Source: Acetobacteraceae bacterium
Lineage (GTDB): Bacteria; Pseudomonadota; Alphaproteobacteria; Acetobacterales; Acetobacteraceae
NCBI GenBank assembly: GCA_027311485.1
Contig: DAICYU010000034.1
Coordinates: forward strand, 1-15,020
Reading direction: 5' to 3'
DNA: 15,020 nucleotides
Part shown: positions 1 to 6,773 of the stretch, one piece after another
Layout of the letters: every line of letters starts with the position of its first letter
How positions within the stretch are numbered: the stretch's first letter is position 1
Program-made: the position numbers and the translations under genes
Notes under the pieces: model-generated
The model's database searches: none
Seen by the model: only the letters and a program-made list of their open reading frames with translations
What the model was told of the DNA's origin: nothing

Positions 1-81
1 ACCATTCCCCAGTCCACTCAACCAGTTCAACCATGTTGCCCGGAACAATAGATCGGTGAGTCGCTCTCCATGACGTGATCA

Positions 82-87
82 TATAAG
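82..87 (+). promoter_or_regulatory. possible -10 element ahead of the small TTG-start gene
   Basis: TATAAG sits about 44 bp before the start at 131 and is the most AT-rich, promoter-like hexamer in the first 130 bases. No convincing -35 box lies 16-18 bp upstream, so this is only a candidate. The rest of 1-119 holds no gene that I can support. Confidence 0.25.
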
Positions 88-119
88 ATGCCGAATCGTT
101 GCTATTTGAGTAGCGGAAC

Positions 120-125
120 AGGAGG
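120..125 (+). promoter_or_regulatory. ribosome binding site (AGGAGG) deciding a TTG start
   Basis: A full AGGAGG core lies 5 nt before TTG at 131. No ATG or GTG is as well placed, so it supports a TTG start for the 75-residue gene. Confidence 0.7.
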
Positions 126-130
126 TTGCC

Positions 131-358
131 TTGGACGCTGCCTATTTTCGAAGTCGGGCTGCCCGCGCTCGTGCGATGGCGCAAAATGGGGACGATATAC
201 GTATTTCTGGAATGTTGCTCGAGGTCGCGAATGAATTGGATGCTGAAGCCGATCTGATCGAAGCGGAGGCCAAGGCCAAGGCGCGGCTACGCCGGCCGGC
301 CGAGGCGCCCGACCGGGCAAAGGCGTCATCCCTGCTGGTCACCGAGCCCCAGATCTAG
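131..358 (+). CDS. small conserved-type hypothetical protein, helical
   Basis: This is a 75-residue protein whose function I do not recognise. It starts with TTG behind a perfect AGGAGG. Residues 1-20 are Arg/Ala-rich (YFRSRAARARAMAQ), residues 23-46 form an amphipathic acidic stretch (MLLEVANELDAEADLIEAEA), and a Lys/Arg-rich tail with Pro follows. It looks like one or two helices with no signal peptide, membrane segment or cysteine. Small alphaproteobacterial proteins of the general form YRxRAxxxRxxA...LLxxAxELExEA are common and uncharacterised, and this one fits that pattern; that similarity is from memory, not a search. It ends 12 bp from the stop of the convergent patatin gene, with no obvious terminator between them. 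The strong ribosome site and sensible composition argue that it is real. Confidence 0.6.
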   Translation: MDAAYFRSRAARARAMAQNGDDIRISGMLLEVANELDAEADLIEAEAKAKARLRRPAEAPDRAKASSLLVTEPQI

Positions 359-370
359 CGGCGGCCACCT

Positions 371-1294
371 TCATGTTATCGCGCCGGCCACCCGTCCCGC
401 TTCGAACAACTCAGCCAGAAAGGCTTCCTCACCACTGAACTTCGTCGATATCGGCAAGTGCAATAAAGCCTCATCGGCGTCATAGCTACGAAGCTTCACA
501 GAACTGGGCATCGCCGCCAGTTCCGCCGACAGCACATTGTGGCAGGCGATTTCATTCAACCGGTTGGTAATCTCGGTCGGCGTGGTCGGAACGCCGGGGC
601 GTTTGGCCGGCTGCGCGCGAACCAGAATCAGTTCCGCCGGCGGTATCGGCCGCAGCAGCGGCGCCAGCGGCGGGTTGCCAGCATAGCCGCCATCCCAATA
701 GGCCCGATCGCCAATCCGCACCGCCGGAAAGATGAACGGCAGGCAGGCAGACGCGCACAGTACATCGACGTCGATGGCCTTGTTGTCGAACAGCACAGCC
801 TCACCGGTGCTGACGTCGGTGGCGGCGACGGTCAGCGACGGTGCGCGCGGGTCGCACAGCAGGTGTGGTTCGACCAGATCGTTCAGCAGCGTGCGCAGCA
901 GACTGTGGCCGAACGGATTGATCTGCGCCGGGCTGAACAGCCGCATGGCCATTTCCATACCCTGCCACATCATGGAGTTGGACAGGTCCCAGCCGCCGAG
1001 GAACCATCGCTCCAGCGGCGCCGCCTGAAATGGACTGATCGCATGGGCCTGTGCCACCCGGCGCCAGAAGCGGCGCATTTCGGCCCTGGCGCCGTCGGCA
1101 CCGCCGCGCACCAATCCCTGCACCAGCATCACCCCCAGGATCGCGCCGGAGGACACGCCGCAGATCGAATCGAATCGCTGGCCGTCCTCCAACAGGCGGT
1201 CGAGCACACCCCAGGTGAATGCGCCATGTGCGCCGCCGCCCTGTAGCGCAAGGGCGACGCGGCCAGTCGATCGTTCCGGTGTTGTGGCGTCCAT
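371..1294 (-). CDS. patatin-like phospholipase family protein
   Basis: Predicted serine acyl-hydrolase of 307 residues, probably acting on phospholipid or other acyl esters in the cytoplasm or at the inner membrane. The patatin signature is complete: a glycine-rich oxyanion loop LQGGGAHGAF at 17-26, the nucleophile elbow GVSSG at 46-50 with Ser48, and the DGG motif with catalytic Asp201 (YWDGGYAGNPPL). No signal peptide is seen, and the length is normal for short bacterial patatins such as the RssA type. The frame is open further upstream to 1492, but that extension lies inside the preceding gene and is Arg/Pro-rich. The ATG at 1294, just before the conserved beta strand, is therefore preferred, although its ribosome site is weak. 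It follows the oxidoreductase gene by 26 bp, so the two are probably co-transcribed. The substrate cannot be told from sequence. Confidence 0.88.
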   Translation of the reverse strand: MDATTPERSTGRVALALQGGGAHGAFTWGVLDRLLEDGQRFDSICGVSSGAILGVMLVQGLVRGGADGARAEMRRFWRRVAQAHAISPFQAAPLERWFLGGWDLSNSMMWQGMEMAMRLFSPAQINPFGHSLLRTLLNDLVEPHLLCDPRAPSLTVAATDVSTGEAVLFDNKAIDVDVLCASACLPFIFPAVRIGDRAYWDGGYAGNPPLAPLLRPIPPAELILVRAQPAKRPGVPTTPTEITNRLNEIACHNVLSAELAAMPSSVKLRSYDADEALLHLPISTKFSGEEAFLAELFEAGRVAGAIT

Positions 1295-1320
1295 CCCGGC
1301 AAAGTGCGCGAAGCGCCCGC

Positions 1321-2727
1321 TTAAGGCAACCGCGCAAGCAACCGGACCAATGAGCGCATGCGCGGCGAAAACAGTCGCGGCGCGAAAAAGCTGGCTGCGG
1401 CGCGCTTGCCGGCCTCTGACCGGGTCGGATACGGCACGACCAGACTTGCCAATGCCGATACCGGCACCCGGCGGGCGATGGCCAGCGTCCATTGGCTGAT
1501 CATTTCCCCGGCGTGCGGGGCCAGAATCCCGGCACCGACCACACGTTTACGGCTGATCACCAGCTTGGCCAGCCCGTCGGTATCCCGTTCGGCCACTGCC
1601 CGGTCATTGTCGGCCATGGGCCACCGCAGCACCTGGACGTCCAGACCCGAGGCGGTGGCCTCAGCCTCGGTCAGGCCGGTCTGCGCGAGTTCCGGATCGG
1701 TATAGATGACCCGCGGCAGCGCCGTATAATTCACCTTTGCCGGCACCCGGAACAGCGCCCGGCGAATGATGATGCCGGCATGATAGGACGCGACATGGGT
1801 AAAGGCGCGCGGGCCGATACCGGTGGGGGCGGCAATATCGCCCGCGGCGAAGACCCGGCGGTTGCTGACGCTGCGCAGCCCGGGATCGGTGATGATCCCT
1901 GCCGGCCCCGACGCCACCCGGCCGGCCGGCAGATCGAGCAATTCCAGGTTGGGGACACGGCCGGTGGCGACCAGCAGGTGCGAGCCCGCGATCCGCCGCC
2001 CATCGGCCAGCCGCAGCACCGGGCCAGGCTCCGCGGCGACAACCTTGGCATCCTCCTCAAACAGCACGCCCAGCGCCGACAACGCGAGCCGCAGCCCCAT
2101 GGCCAGTTCAGCGTCCTCCCGCGCCGCGATGCGGCCGGCTTCGATCACGGTGACCTTGCAACCAAGGCCGGCGAACGCATCCGCCATTTCCAGTCCGACC
2201 GCGCCGCCACCCAGGATCAGCAGATGCGCGGGCCGTTCCCGCAGGTCGAACAGCGTCTCATTCGTCCAGTACCGCTCCAGCCCACTCACCGCCGGCACCG
2301 CCGCTCGGCTGCCCGCGGCGACGACGAAATGCCGCGCGGTGATGCGCCGCCCGTCCACGTTGATGGCTTCCGGGTCAGTGAAGCGGGCCTCGCCGCGGAG
2401 CACCGTTGTCCCCAGGGCACGAAATCGCGCCTCGGAATCGGTCGGCGCAATCTTCGCAATGACGCCGTGGACGTGGTCCCGCAGCCGGTCCCAATCGATG
2501 TCCGGTACGGCGGGGGTAATGCCGAACCGGGCGGCGTCCCGCAGCGACCGCGCGGCGCGGGATGCGGCCAGCAGCGCCTTGCTGGGCACGCAGCCCGTGT
2601 TCAGGCAGTCGCCGCCCATGTGGTGACGCTCGATCAGCAGGACGCTGGCGCCCAGTTGCGTTGCCGCGGCCGCAACCGAAAGGCCAGCCGATCCCGCGCC
2701 GATGATGGCCAGATCGAAGTCAGGCAT
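1321..2727 (-). CDS. FAD-dependent pyridine nucleotide-disulfide oxidoreductase (Lpd/MerA-like)
   Basis: Flavoprotein of 468 residues in the family of lipoamide dehydrogenase, glutathione reductase and mercuric reductase. Visible motifs are the FAD dinucleotide fold GAGSAG at 10-15, the redox disulfide GGDCLNTGCVPSK with Cys41 and Cys46, a second Rossmann motif LILGGGAVGLE ending in VIEAG (Glu suggests NADH preference), and the ATGRVPN and AAGDIAA flavin segments. At the C terminus, where lipoamide dehydrogenase and glutathione reductase carry the catalytic His of HPTxxE, this protein has Tyr433 in PYPTRSEA, with Glu438 kept. Mercuric reductase also has Tyr here (PYLTMVE), but the MerA N-terminal metal-binding domain and C-terminal Cys pair are absent. 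The start at 2727 is set by GAGGG 5 nt upstream; the frame is open to 2796. It is the first gene of a pair with the patatin. The substrate is unknown, and I would not call it Lpd. Confidence 0.85.
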   Translation of the reverse strand: MPDFDLAIIGAGSAGLSVAAAATQLGASVLLIERHHMGGDCLNTGCVPSKALLAASRAARSLRDAARFGITPAVPDIDWDRLRDHVHGVIAKIAPTDSEARFRALGTTVLRGEARFTDPEAINVDGRRITARHFVVAAGSRAAVPAVSGLERYWTNETLFDLRERPAHLLILGGGAVGLEMADAFAGLGCKVTVIEAGRIAAREDAELAMGLRLALSALGVLFEEDAKVVAAEPGPVLRLADGRRIAGSHLLVATGRVPNLELLDLPAGRVASGPAGIITDPGLRSVSNRRVFAAGDIAAPTGIGPRAFTHVASYHAGIIIRRALFRVPAKVNYTALPRVIYTDPELAQTGLTEAEATASGLDVQVLRWPMADNDRAVAERDTDGLAKLVISRKRVVGAGILAPHAGEMISQWTLAIARRVPVSALASLVVPYPTRSEAGKRAAASFFAPRLFSPRMRSLVRLLARLP

Positions 2728-2732
2728 GGTCA

Positions 2733-2737
2733 CCCTC
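2733..2737 (-). promoter_or_regulatory. ribosome binding site deciding the oxidoreductase start
   Basis: GAGGG on the minus strand lies 5 nt before the ATG at 2727. It favours this start over the longer in-frame ATG at 2796, because the residues from 2727 begin right at the FAD-binding strand, as is normal for the family. Confidence 0.55.
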
Positions 2738-3021
2738 GGAGGCATCCCCGGGGGCATTGGCAGGCCGGGCGCCGCGCTCAACGCGGCCGACCGCACTGTC
2801 CTGATATCGCGCCTCGCCGGTTTTGCTCATGCTGGATATGAAGACAGACGCCGCGCTGGCGGCAATGGCACGGCCCGGCGGCGGACAGATCGGCGCATGG
2901 CAATAAAATGCGGTGTCTGTACCGCGTTGTCGCGTGAAAATCCGCTGAATACCCGCTGGAATCGGACGCCGTTGGTGCGTCGTCGCTTGCTCCGGCCGTC
3001 CGCGCGCCGATATGTTCAAGT
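2738..3021. promoter_or_regulatory. divergent intergenic region (oxidoreductase / trxB)
   Basis: About 290 bp separate two divergently transcribed genes, so promoters for both should lie here. A weak candidate for trxB is TTGTCG at 2927-2932 with TACCCG at 2950-2955 (17-bp spacer). A small inverted repeat, GCGGT/ACCGC with a 6-nt loop, lies at 2910-2925. Open frames crossing this region have no recognisable protein features and I treat it as non-coding. Confidence 0.3.
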
Positions 3022-3990
3022 ATGAGCGAGACCCACCATACCAAAGTTCTGATCATTGGCGCCGGCCCGGCCGGCTATACCGCCGCGATCTATGCCGCAC
3101 GCGCCAATCTGTCGCCGATCCTGGTCGCCGGCCTGCAGCCGGGCGGACAACTGATGATCACGACGGATGTCGAGAACTATCCCGGCTTCGCCGACGTCAT
3201 CCAGGGCCCTTGGCTGATGGAACAGATGCAGGCGCAGGCGGAACATGTCGGCACGCGCATCATCCAGGATCTTGTTACAAGCGTGGATTTTTCCGGACCG
3301 CCGTTCCGTTGCACGGGCGATTCAGGCGATGTGTATGTCGCGTCATCGGTGATCATCGCCACCGGCGCGCAGGCCCGCTGGCTGGGATTGGAATCCGAAC
3401 AGACGCTGCAAGGCCGCGGTGTCTCCGCATGCGCCACCTGCGACGGGTTCTTTTATCGCGGCAAGACCGTCGCGGTGGTCGGCGGCGGCAACACGGCAGT
3501 TGAGGAAGCGCTGTACCTGACCCACCACGCCGAGAAGGTTACGCTGATCCATCGCCGCGATACGCTGCGCGCCGAAAAGATCCTGCAGGCGCGGCTGTTC
3601 GCACACCCGAAGGTCCAGGTGATCTGGAACAGCACGGTGCAGGAGATCGTCGGCGGTGGCACGCCCGAGGTCGTGACCGGCGTGCGGCTGCGGGATACGC
3701 GCACGGGGGGCGAATCGGTGCTGCCGGTGGACGGTGTTTTCATCGCCATCGGCCACAGCCCCACCACATCGGTGTTCGCCGGCCAGATCGAGATGGATTC
3801 GGAAGGCTATATCAGCACCGCCCCGGGCAGCACACGGACGTCGGTCCCTGGCGTTTTTGCCGCCGGCGACGTGCAGGACAAGGTGTTCCGACAAGCGGTC
3901 ACCGCCGCCGGAACCGGCTGCATGGCGGCCCTGGAAGCGGAAAAATACCTTACGGAGCAGGAAGTCCGACCGTCCATGGCGGCCGAGTAA
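3022..3990 (+). CDS. trxB: thioredoxin-disulfide reductase
   Basis: Cytoplasmic flavoenzyme of 322 residues that transfers electrons from NADPH to thioredoxin. All hallmarks of the low-molecular-weight bacterial type are present: FAD fold GAGPAG at 13-18, the GGQLMITTDVENYPG segment, the redox-active CATC with Cys137 and Cys140, NADPH fold GGGNTAVEEA at 154-163, the NADPH-specificity motif HRRDTLRA at 177-184, and the C-terminal AAGDVQDKVFRQAVTAAGTGC flavin loop. The length is typical of the family. ATG at 3022 has little Shine-Dalgarno match, but the residues after it align with the normal N terminus. It is followed after 138 bp by the LysR gene on the same strand, an order also known for trxB and lsrB/vtlR in Rhizobiales. 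It may be read together with that regulator. Confidence 0.97.
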   Translation: MSETHHTKVLIIGAGPAGYTAAIYAARANLSPILVAGLQPGGQLMITTDVENYPGFADVIQGPWLMEQMQAQAEHVGTRIIQDLVTSVDFSGPPFRCTGDSGDVYVASSVIIATGAQARWLGLESEQTLQGRGVSACATCDGFFYRGKTVAVVGGGNTAVEEALYLTHHAEKVTLIHRRDTLRAEKILQARLFAHPKVQVIWNSTVQEIVGGGTPEVVTGVRLRDTRTGGESVLPVDGVFIAIGHSPTTSVFAGQIEMDSEGYISTAPGSTRTSVPGVFAAGDVQDKVFRQAVTAAGTGCMAALEAEKYLTEQEVRPSMAAE

Positions 3991-4030
3991 CCGGAAATTG
4001 CGTCACGGCACCGATTCCAGTCACATTGCT

Positions 4031-4065
4031 TGTGCAGGTTTGGTTAGGCTTTGATGCAGTGCACA
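4031..4065. promoter_or_regulatory. inverted repeat upstream of the LysR gene, possible operator
   Basis: TGTGCA at 4031-4036 and TGCACA at 4060-4065 are perfect inverted arms separated by 23 bp, in the 138-bp gap between trxB and the LysR gene. LysR regulators commonly bind dyads upstream of their own gene, so autoregulation is possible. The wide arm spacing is atypical of the T-N11-A box. A TTGACG at 4068-4073 could be a -35 box, but no good -10 box follows. Confidence 0.3.
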
Positions 4066-4128
4066 CATTGACGGGCGGCTGACCAAACAGGGTGTTCAGT
4101 CACCCGGCCGCAGGGAGAAGGCTTGGTG

Positions 4129-5013
4129 ATGGACTGGGATAAGCTGCGTGTCTTTCACGCCGTAGCCGAAGCGGGCAGTTTTACACATGCTGGCGATACG
4201 CTCAGCCTGAGTCAGTCCGCGGTGTCCCGGCAGATCTCGGCGCTGGAGGAAGCGCTTCAGGTACCGCTGTTCCACCGCCATGCGCGCGGCCTGATCCTGA
4301 CGGAGCAGGGCGAATCGCTCAATCGGACGGTGCGGGAAGTGTTTGCCAAGCTGGCGATTACCGAGGCGCTGCTGACCGAAAGCAAGGAAAAGCCGGCGGG
4401 CCGCCTGAAGGTGACCACGACAGTCGGGTTCGGTTCGTCCTGGCTGGCGCCACGGCTGCACGCGTTTCTGGAGGCCTATCCGGACGTTTCGATTTCGCTG
4501 CTGCTGGATGATGCCGAACTGGACCTGGCGATGCGGGAGGCGGATGTGGCCATCCGCATGCACCCGCCCAAGCAGCCGGATTTGGTGCAACGGCATCTGA
4601 TGACGCTGCAATGGCATGTCTGCGCCTCACCCGATTACCTGAAGAAGCACGGCGTGCCGCAGCGGGCCGAGGATCTGGACGCGCACAGGCTGGTGCTGTT
4701 CGGCCAGCACCACCCGCCGGTGCAGGAGGTGAACTGGCTTGCCGAAGCCGGCCGCCGCCCCGGCAATCCCCGCCGGGCGTTGCTGGAAGTGAACTCGGTG
4801 CATGCGGTGCTGCTGGCGATTCGCTCCGGCCTCGGCATCGGCGCGTTGCCGGATTACGTCGTCTCGGAAAATCCAGATCTGGTGCAGATCCTGACCGAGT
4901 TGAAAGGCCCCAAGGTGGACGTGTTCTTCGTCTATCCGGAGGAACTGCGGAACTCCAAACGTGTCGCGGTGTTCAGGGATTTTCTGCTGGCGCGACTGGC
5001 GGAGATGCACTGA
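4129..5013 (+). CDS. LysR-family transcriptional regulator, LsrB/VtlR-like
   Basis: DNA-binding regulator of 294 residues. The N-terminal winged helix-turn-helix spans about 2-62 (LRVFHAVAEAGSFTHAGDTL followed by SLSQSAVSRQISALE). A linker helix and a periplasmic-binding-protein-like effector domain follow (from about GRLKVTTTVGFGSSWLAPRL to the end). The opening MDWDKLRVFHA...FTHAG and the phrases LFHRHARGL and TEKPxGRLxVTTTVG match, from memory, the Sinorhizobium LsrB / Agrobacterium-Brucella VtlR group. In those organisms that group controls oxidative stress, envelope and AbcR sRNA genes. The position behind trxB and ahead of a likely sRNA agrees. TTG (4123), GTG (4126) and ATG (4129) are all in frame. 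ATG fits the family N terminus and follows the purine-rich AGGGAGAAGG. The effector is unknown. Confidence 0.92.
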   Translation: MDWDKLRVFHAVAEAGSFTHAGDTLSLSQSAVSRQISALEEALQVPLFHRHARGLILTEQGESLNRTVREVFAKLAITEALLTESKEKPAGRLKVTTTVGFGSSWLAPRLHAFLEAYPDVSISLLLDDAELDLAMREADVAIRMHPPKQPDLVQRHLMTLQWHVCASPDYLKKHGVPQRAEDLDAHRLVLFGQHHPPVQEVNWLAEAGRRPGNPRRALLEVNSVHAVLLAIRSGLGIGALPDYVVSENPDLVQILTELKGPKVDVFFVYPEELRNSKRVAVFRDFLLARLAEMH

Positions 5014-5183
5014 ACCGCTTGCCGGGCGAATTCACCTCTCGGCGGAGCTGCTCGCTTTGTGCGCCGCAGCTATACCTTCAGCGCAAATACTCTTGGGTAG
5101 CTATGCGTAAACCTCATGCCGGCTGCCGATTTTCAGGTATGGCTCACGGACCGGATGCAGGGCTACACAAGCGCATCAGTTAC
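5014..5183. other. non-coding stretch between the LysR gene and the hairpin array
   Basis: No supportable gene is seen here. An imperfect hairpin with GCTGC/GCAGC arms spans 5047-5070 but lacks a T tract, so it is a poor terminator. A weak promoter-like pair, TTCAGC at 5077-5082 and CTATGC at 5101-5106 (18-bp spacer), could drive the downstream RNA from about 5113. The long open frame that runs through here from inside the LysR gene is a frame shadow. Confidence 0.35.
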
Positions 5184-5308
5184 GGCAGCACCGCTGCCAG
5201 AGTTCCAGCGCCCGTCGCTGGAAAGGGGCCTTCGGGTCCCTGCGTCTCCCAGACGTGAAGCCTCCCTGTATACTTACCCCCGGACATTGATCCGGGGGTT
5301 TCTTTTTT
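5184..5308 (+). ncRNA. candidate trans-acting small RNA, AbcR/ar15-like position
   Basis: Five compact hairpins follow one another. They are GGCAGC/GCTGCC (5184-5198), TTCCAGCG/CGCTGGAA (5203-5223, 8 bp perfect), AGGGGCC/GGTCCCT closed by a TTCG tetraloop (5224-5241, one G-T pair), CGTCT/AGACG (5243-5255, CCC loop), and a terminator stem with T tract (5277-5308). Between them lie two CTCCC stretches (5246-5250 and 5262-5266), complementary to Shine-Dalgarno sequences. One is in the loop of the fourth hairpin and the other is unpaired. No open frame explains this. In Rhizobiales, AbcR (ar15) sRNAs lie beside the lsrB/vtlR gene, repress ABC transporter mRNAs through CU-rich motifs, and are about 110-120 nt long, which fits. 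The 5' end is uncertain and could be near 5113 or 5184-5200. It could also be a processed 3' UTR of the LysR mRNA. Confidence 0.6.
5277..5308 (+). terminator. strong intrinsic terminator
   Basis: A perfect 8-bp stem, CCCCCGGA (5277-5284) and TCCGGGGG (5291-5298), encloses a 6-nt loop and is followed by TTTCTTTTTT (5299-5308). It ends plus-strand transcription from the LysR/sRNA side. The T tract touches the stop codon of the convergent decarboxylase gene (5308-5310). Read from the minus strand the stem is not followed by T residues, so it should act in one direction only. Confidence 0.92.
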
Positions 5309-6747
5309 CAGGCCGCCTCGGCGCGGCGCCGCCCGGCTTCCAGCACCGCATCCACCAGGATCGCGATGTCGACCGGCAAGGTCCGGTGATTGACGATGGC
5401 GGCGCGAATCGCGAGGACGCCGTTCACGGTGGTGGTTGACGGGGCGGCGATGCCGGCCTCCTGCAGGTCGGCGACGATTTCGGCGTTCAGGCGGTCCAGG
5501 TCGCCATCCGCTGCGCGGTAGCGGAAGCAGACGATGTTCAGCGCCACCGGCGCCAGGCGTTCCAGCGCCGGTTCCCGATCGATGCGCGCGGCCAGGATGC
5601 CGGCAAGGTCGCAGGTCTGCTGCACCACCGCGCCGAGCCGGTCGGCGCCATACACCGACAGCGTCATCCAGACTTTCAGGGCGCGAAAGCCGCGCGACAG
5701 GTCGGGACCGATATCGCATGGCCAGACCCCGCCGCCCGCCAGCCCTCGCTGTTCCCGCTTCAGGTAAACCGCGTCCGCCGCGAACGTGTCCAGTTGCACG
5801 GCGGCGTCACGCACGACGATGCAGCCGGCGTCGTAGGGAACCTGCGCCCATTTGTGGAAGTCGAAGGCGACCGAATCGGCCCGTTCGATGCCGGCCAGCA
5901 ACGGGCGCAGCTTCGGCGCGAGCATCGCGGTCGCCCCGAAGGCGCCGTCGACGTGGAACCACAACGCCTCCCGTTCGGCGACATCCGAAATGGCATCCAG
6001 GTCGTCCACTGCGCCAATATCGACCGTGCCGGCGGTGCCGACGACCAGGAACGGACGCAGCCCCTGCCCCCGATCCTGCGCAATACGCTGCTGCAACAGG
6101 TCCAGCCGCATACGGCCCTGCGCATCGCATGGAACCATCCGCAGCGCCTCCCGCCCCAGGCCGGCCATTTCCATCGCCCGCGGCAGGCACCCATGGGCGG
6201 CGGCCGAGGTATAGGCGACCAGCCCGGTCCCGCCCACGCCGTCACGGCGGGCCGAGGGACCCAGGCGTGCGGTCCGTGCCACAAGAACGCCGATCAGGTT
6301 GGCGGTGGAGGTGCCGGTCACCAGGACGCCTGATGCGTCGATGGGAAAGCCGAGCATTTCGGCGGCCCAGGCGATGACCTGACGTTCAACCTCGACGGGT
6401 GCGTGGTCGCGTCCGCCCAGGTTGGCGTTCATCGCGCCGGCCAGGAGCTCGGCCAGCATGCCGATCGGATTGCCACCGCCATGCACCCAACCCATGAAGC
6501 GCGGGTGCAGGTTGCCGGTGACATAGGGCTGCACCAGGCGCTGGAATTCGCCATAGACCGCCTCCGGCGCCATGGGTCCGTGGGGCAGCGGGCGGCGCAA
6601 TTCCTGCCGCAGTTCGGCGGGCATTGGCTGCCACACCGGCCGGTCACGCAGGGATTGCAGGTGGTCAAACATGTCATCGACCATGCGATGGCCGAGCGCA
6701 CGCAGGTCGGACCAATCGGCGGGATCAAGGCTTTGCATGGCGGTCAT
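5308..6747 (-). CDS. group II pyridoxal 5'-phosphate-dependent decarboxylase
   Basis: PLP enzyme of 479 residues in the aromatic-L-amino-acid / glutamate decarboxylase superfamily, probably releasing CO2 from an amino acid in the cytoplasm. Visible features are the N-terminal substrate segment HPRFMGWVHGGGNP, the phosphate-binding VTGTSTANL, the ring-stacking region AAAHGCLPRAMEMAGLG, TAGTVDIGAVDD, the HVDGAFG motif with Asp267 contacting the pyridine nitrogen, and DFHKW with the Schiff-base Lys299. The length is normal. ATG at 6747 has GGAG 13 nt upstream, which is long, and a second ATG at 6738 is possible. It lies 26 bp behind the glycoside hydrolase on the same strand, so it is likely co-transcribed although no shared pathway is evident. 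Its stop codon abuts the T tract of the convergent terminator. Substrate specificity (tyrosine, DOPA, tryptophan or other) cannot be read with confidence. Confidence 0.9.
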   Translation of the reverse strand: MTAMQSLDPADWSDLRALGHRMVDDMFDHLQSLRDRPVWQPMPAELRQELRRPLPHGPMAPEAVYGEFQRLVQPYVTGNLHPRFMGWVHGGGNPIGMLAELLAGAMNANLGGRDHAPVEVERQVIAWAAEMLGFPIDASGVLVTGTSTANLIGVLVARTARLGPSARRDGVGGTGLVAYTSAAAHGCLPRAMEMAGLGREALRMVPCDAQGRMRLDLLQQRIAQDRGQGLRPFLVVGTAGTVDIGAVDDLDAISDVAEREALWFHVDGAFGATAMLAPKLRPLLAGIERADSVAFDFHKWAQVPYDAGCIVVRDAAVQLDTFAADAVYLKREQRGLAGGGVWPCDIGPDLSRGFRALKVWMTLSVYGADRLGAVVQQTCDLAGILAARIDREPALERLAPVALNIVCFRYRAADGDLDRLNAEIVADLQEAGIAAPSTTTVNGVLAIRAAIVNHRTLPVDIAILVDAVLEAGRRRAEAA

Positions 6748-6773
6748 ATCGGCTGTCGCGCTCCGTCACGTCA

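Noticed and set aside
1295..1492. N-terminal extension of the patatin frame by 66 residues
   Set aside because: It lies within the end of the upstream gene and the conserved patatin fold begins just after the ATG at 1294.
1492..2841. 449-residue open frame on the plus strand
   Set aside because: It lies antisense to the oxidoreductase gene, is full of Arg, Gln, Pro and Gly, has no recognisable motif, and is a GC-rich shadow.
4611..5258. 215-residue plus-strand open frame running over the LysR end into the hairpin array
   Set aside because: It is out of frame with the LysR gene, with Arg/Gly/Pro-rich shadow composition; the hairpin and terminator structure explains the second part better.
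5184..5308. SRP RNA, RNase P RNA or tmRNA
   Set aside because: The conserved cores of these RNAs are not present; the hairpin row fits a regulatory sRNA better.
5436..6377. 313-residue plus-strand frame
   Set aside because: Extremely Arg/Pro-rich antisense shadow of the PLP decarboxylase.
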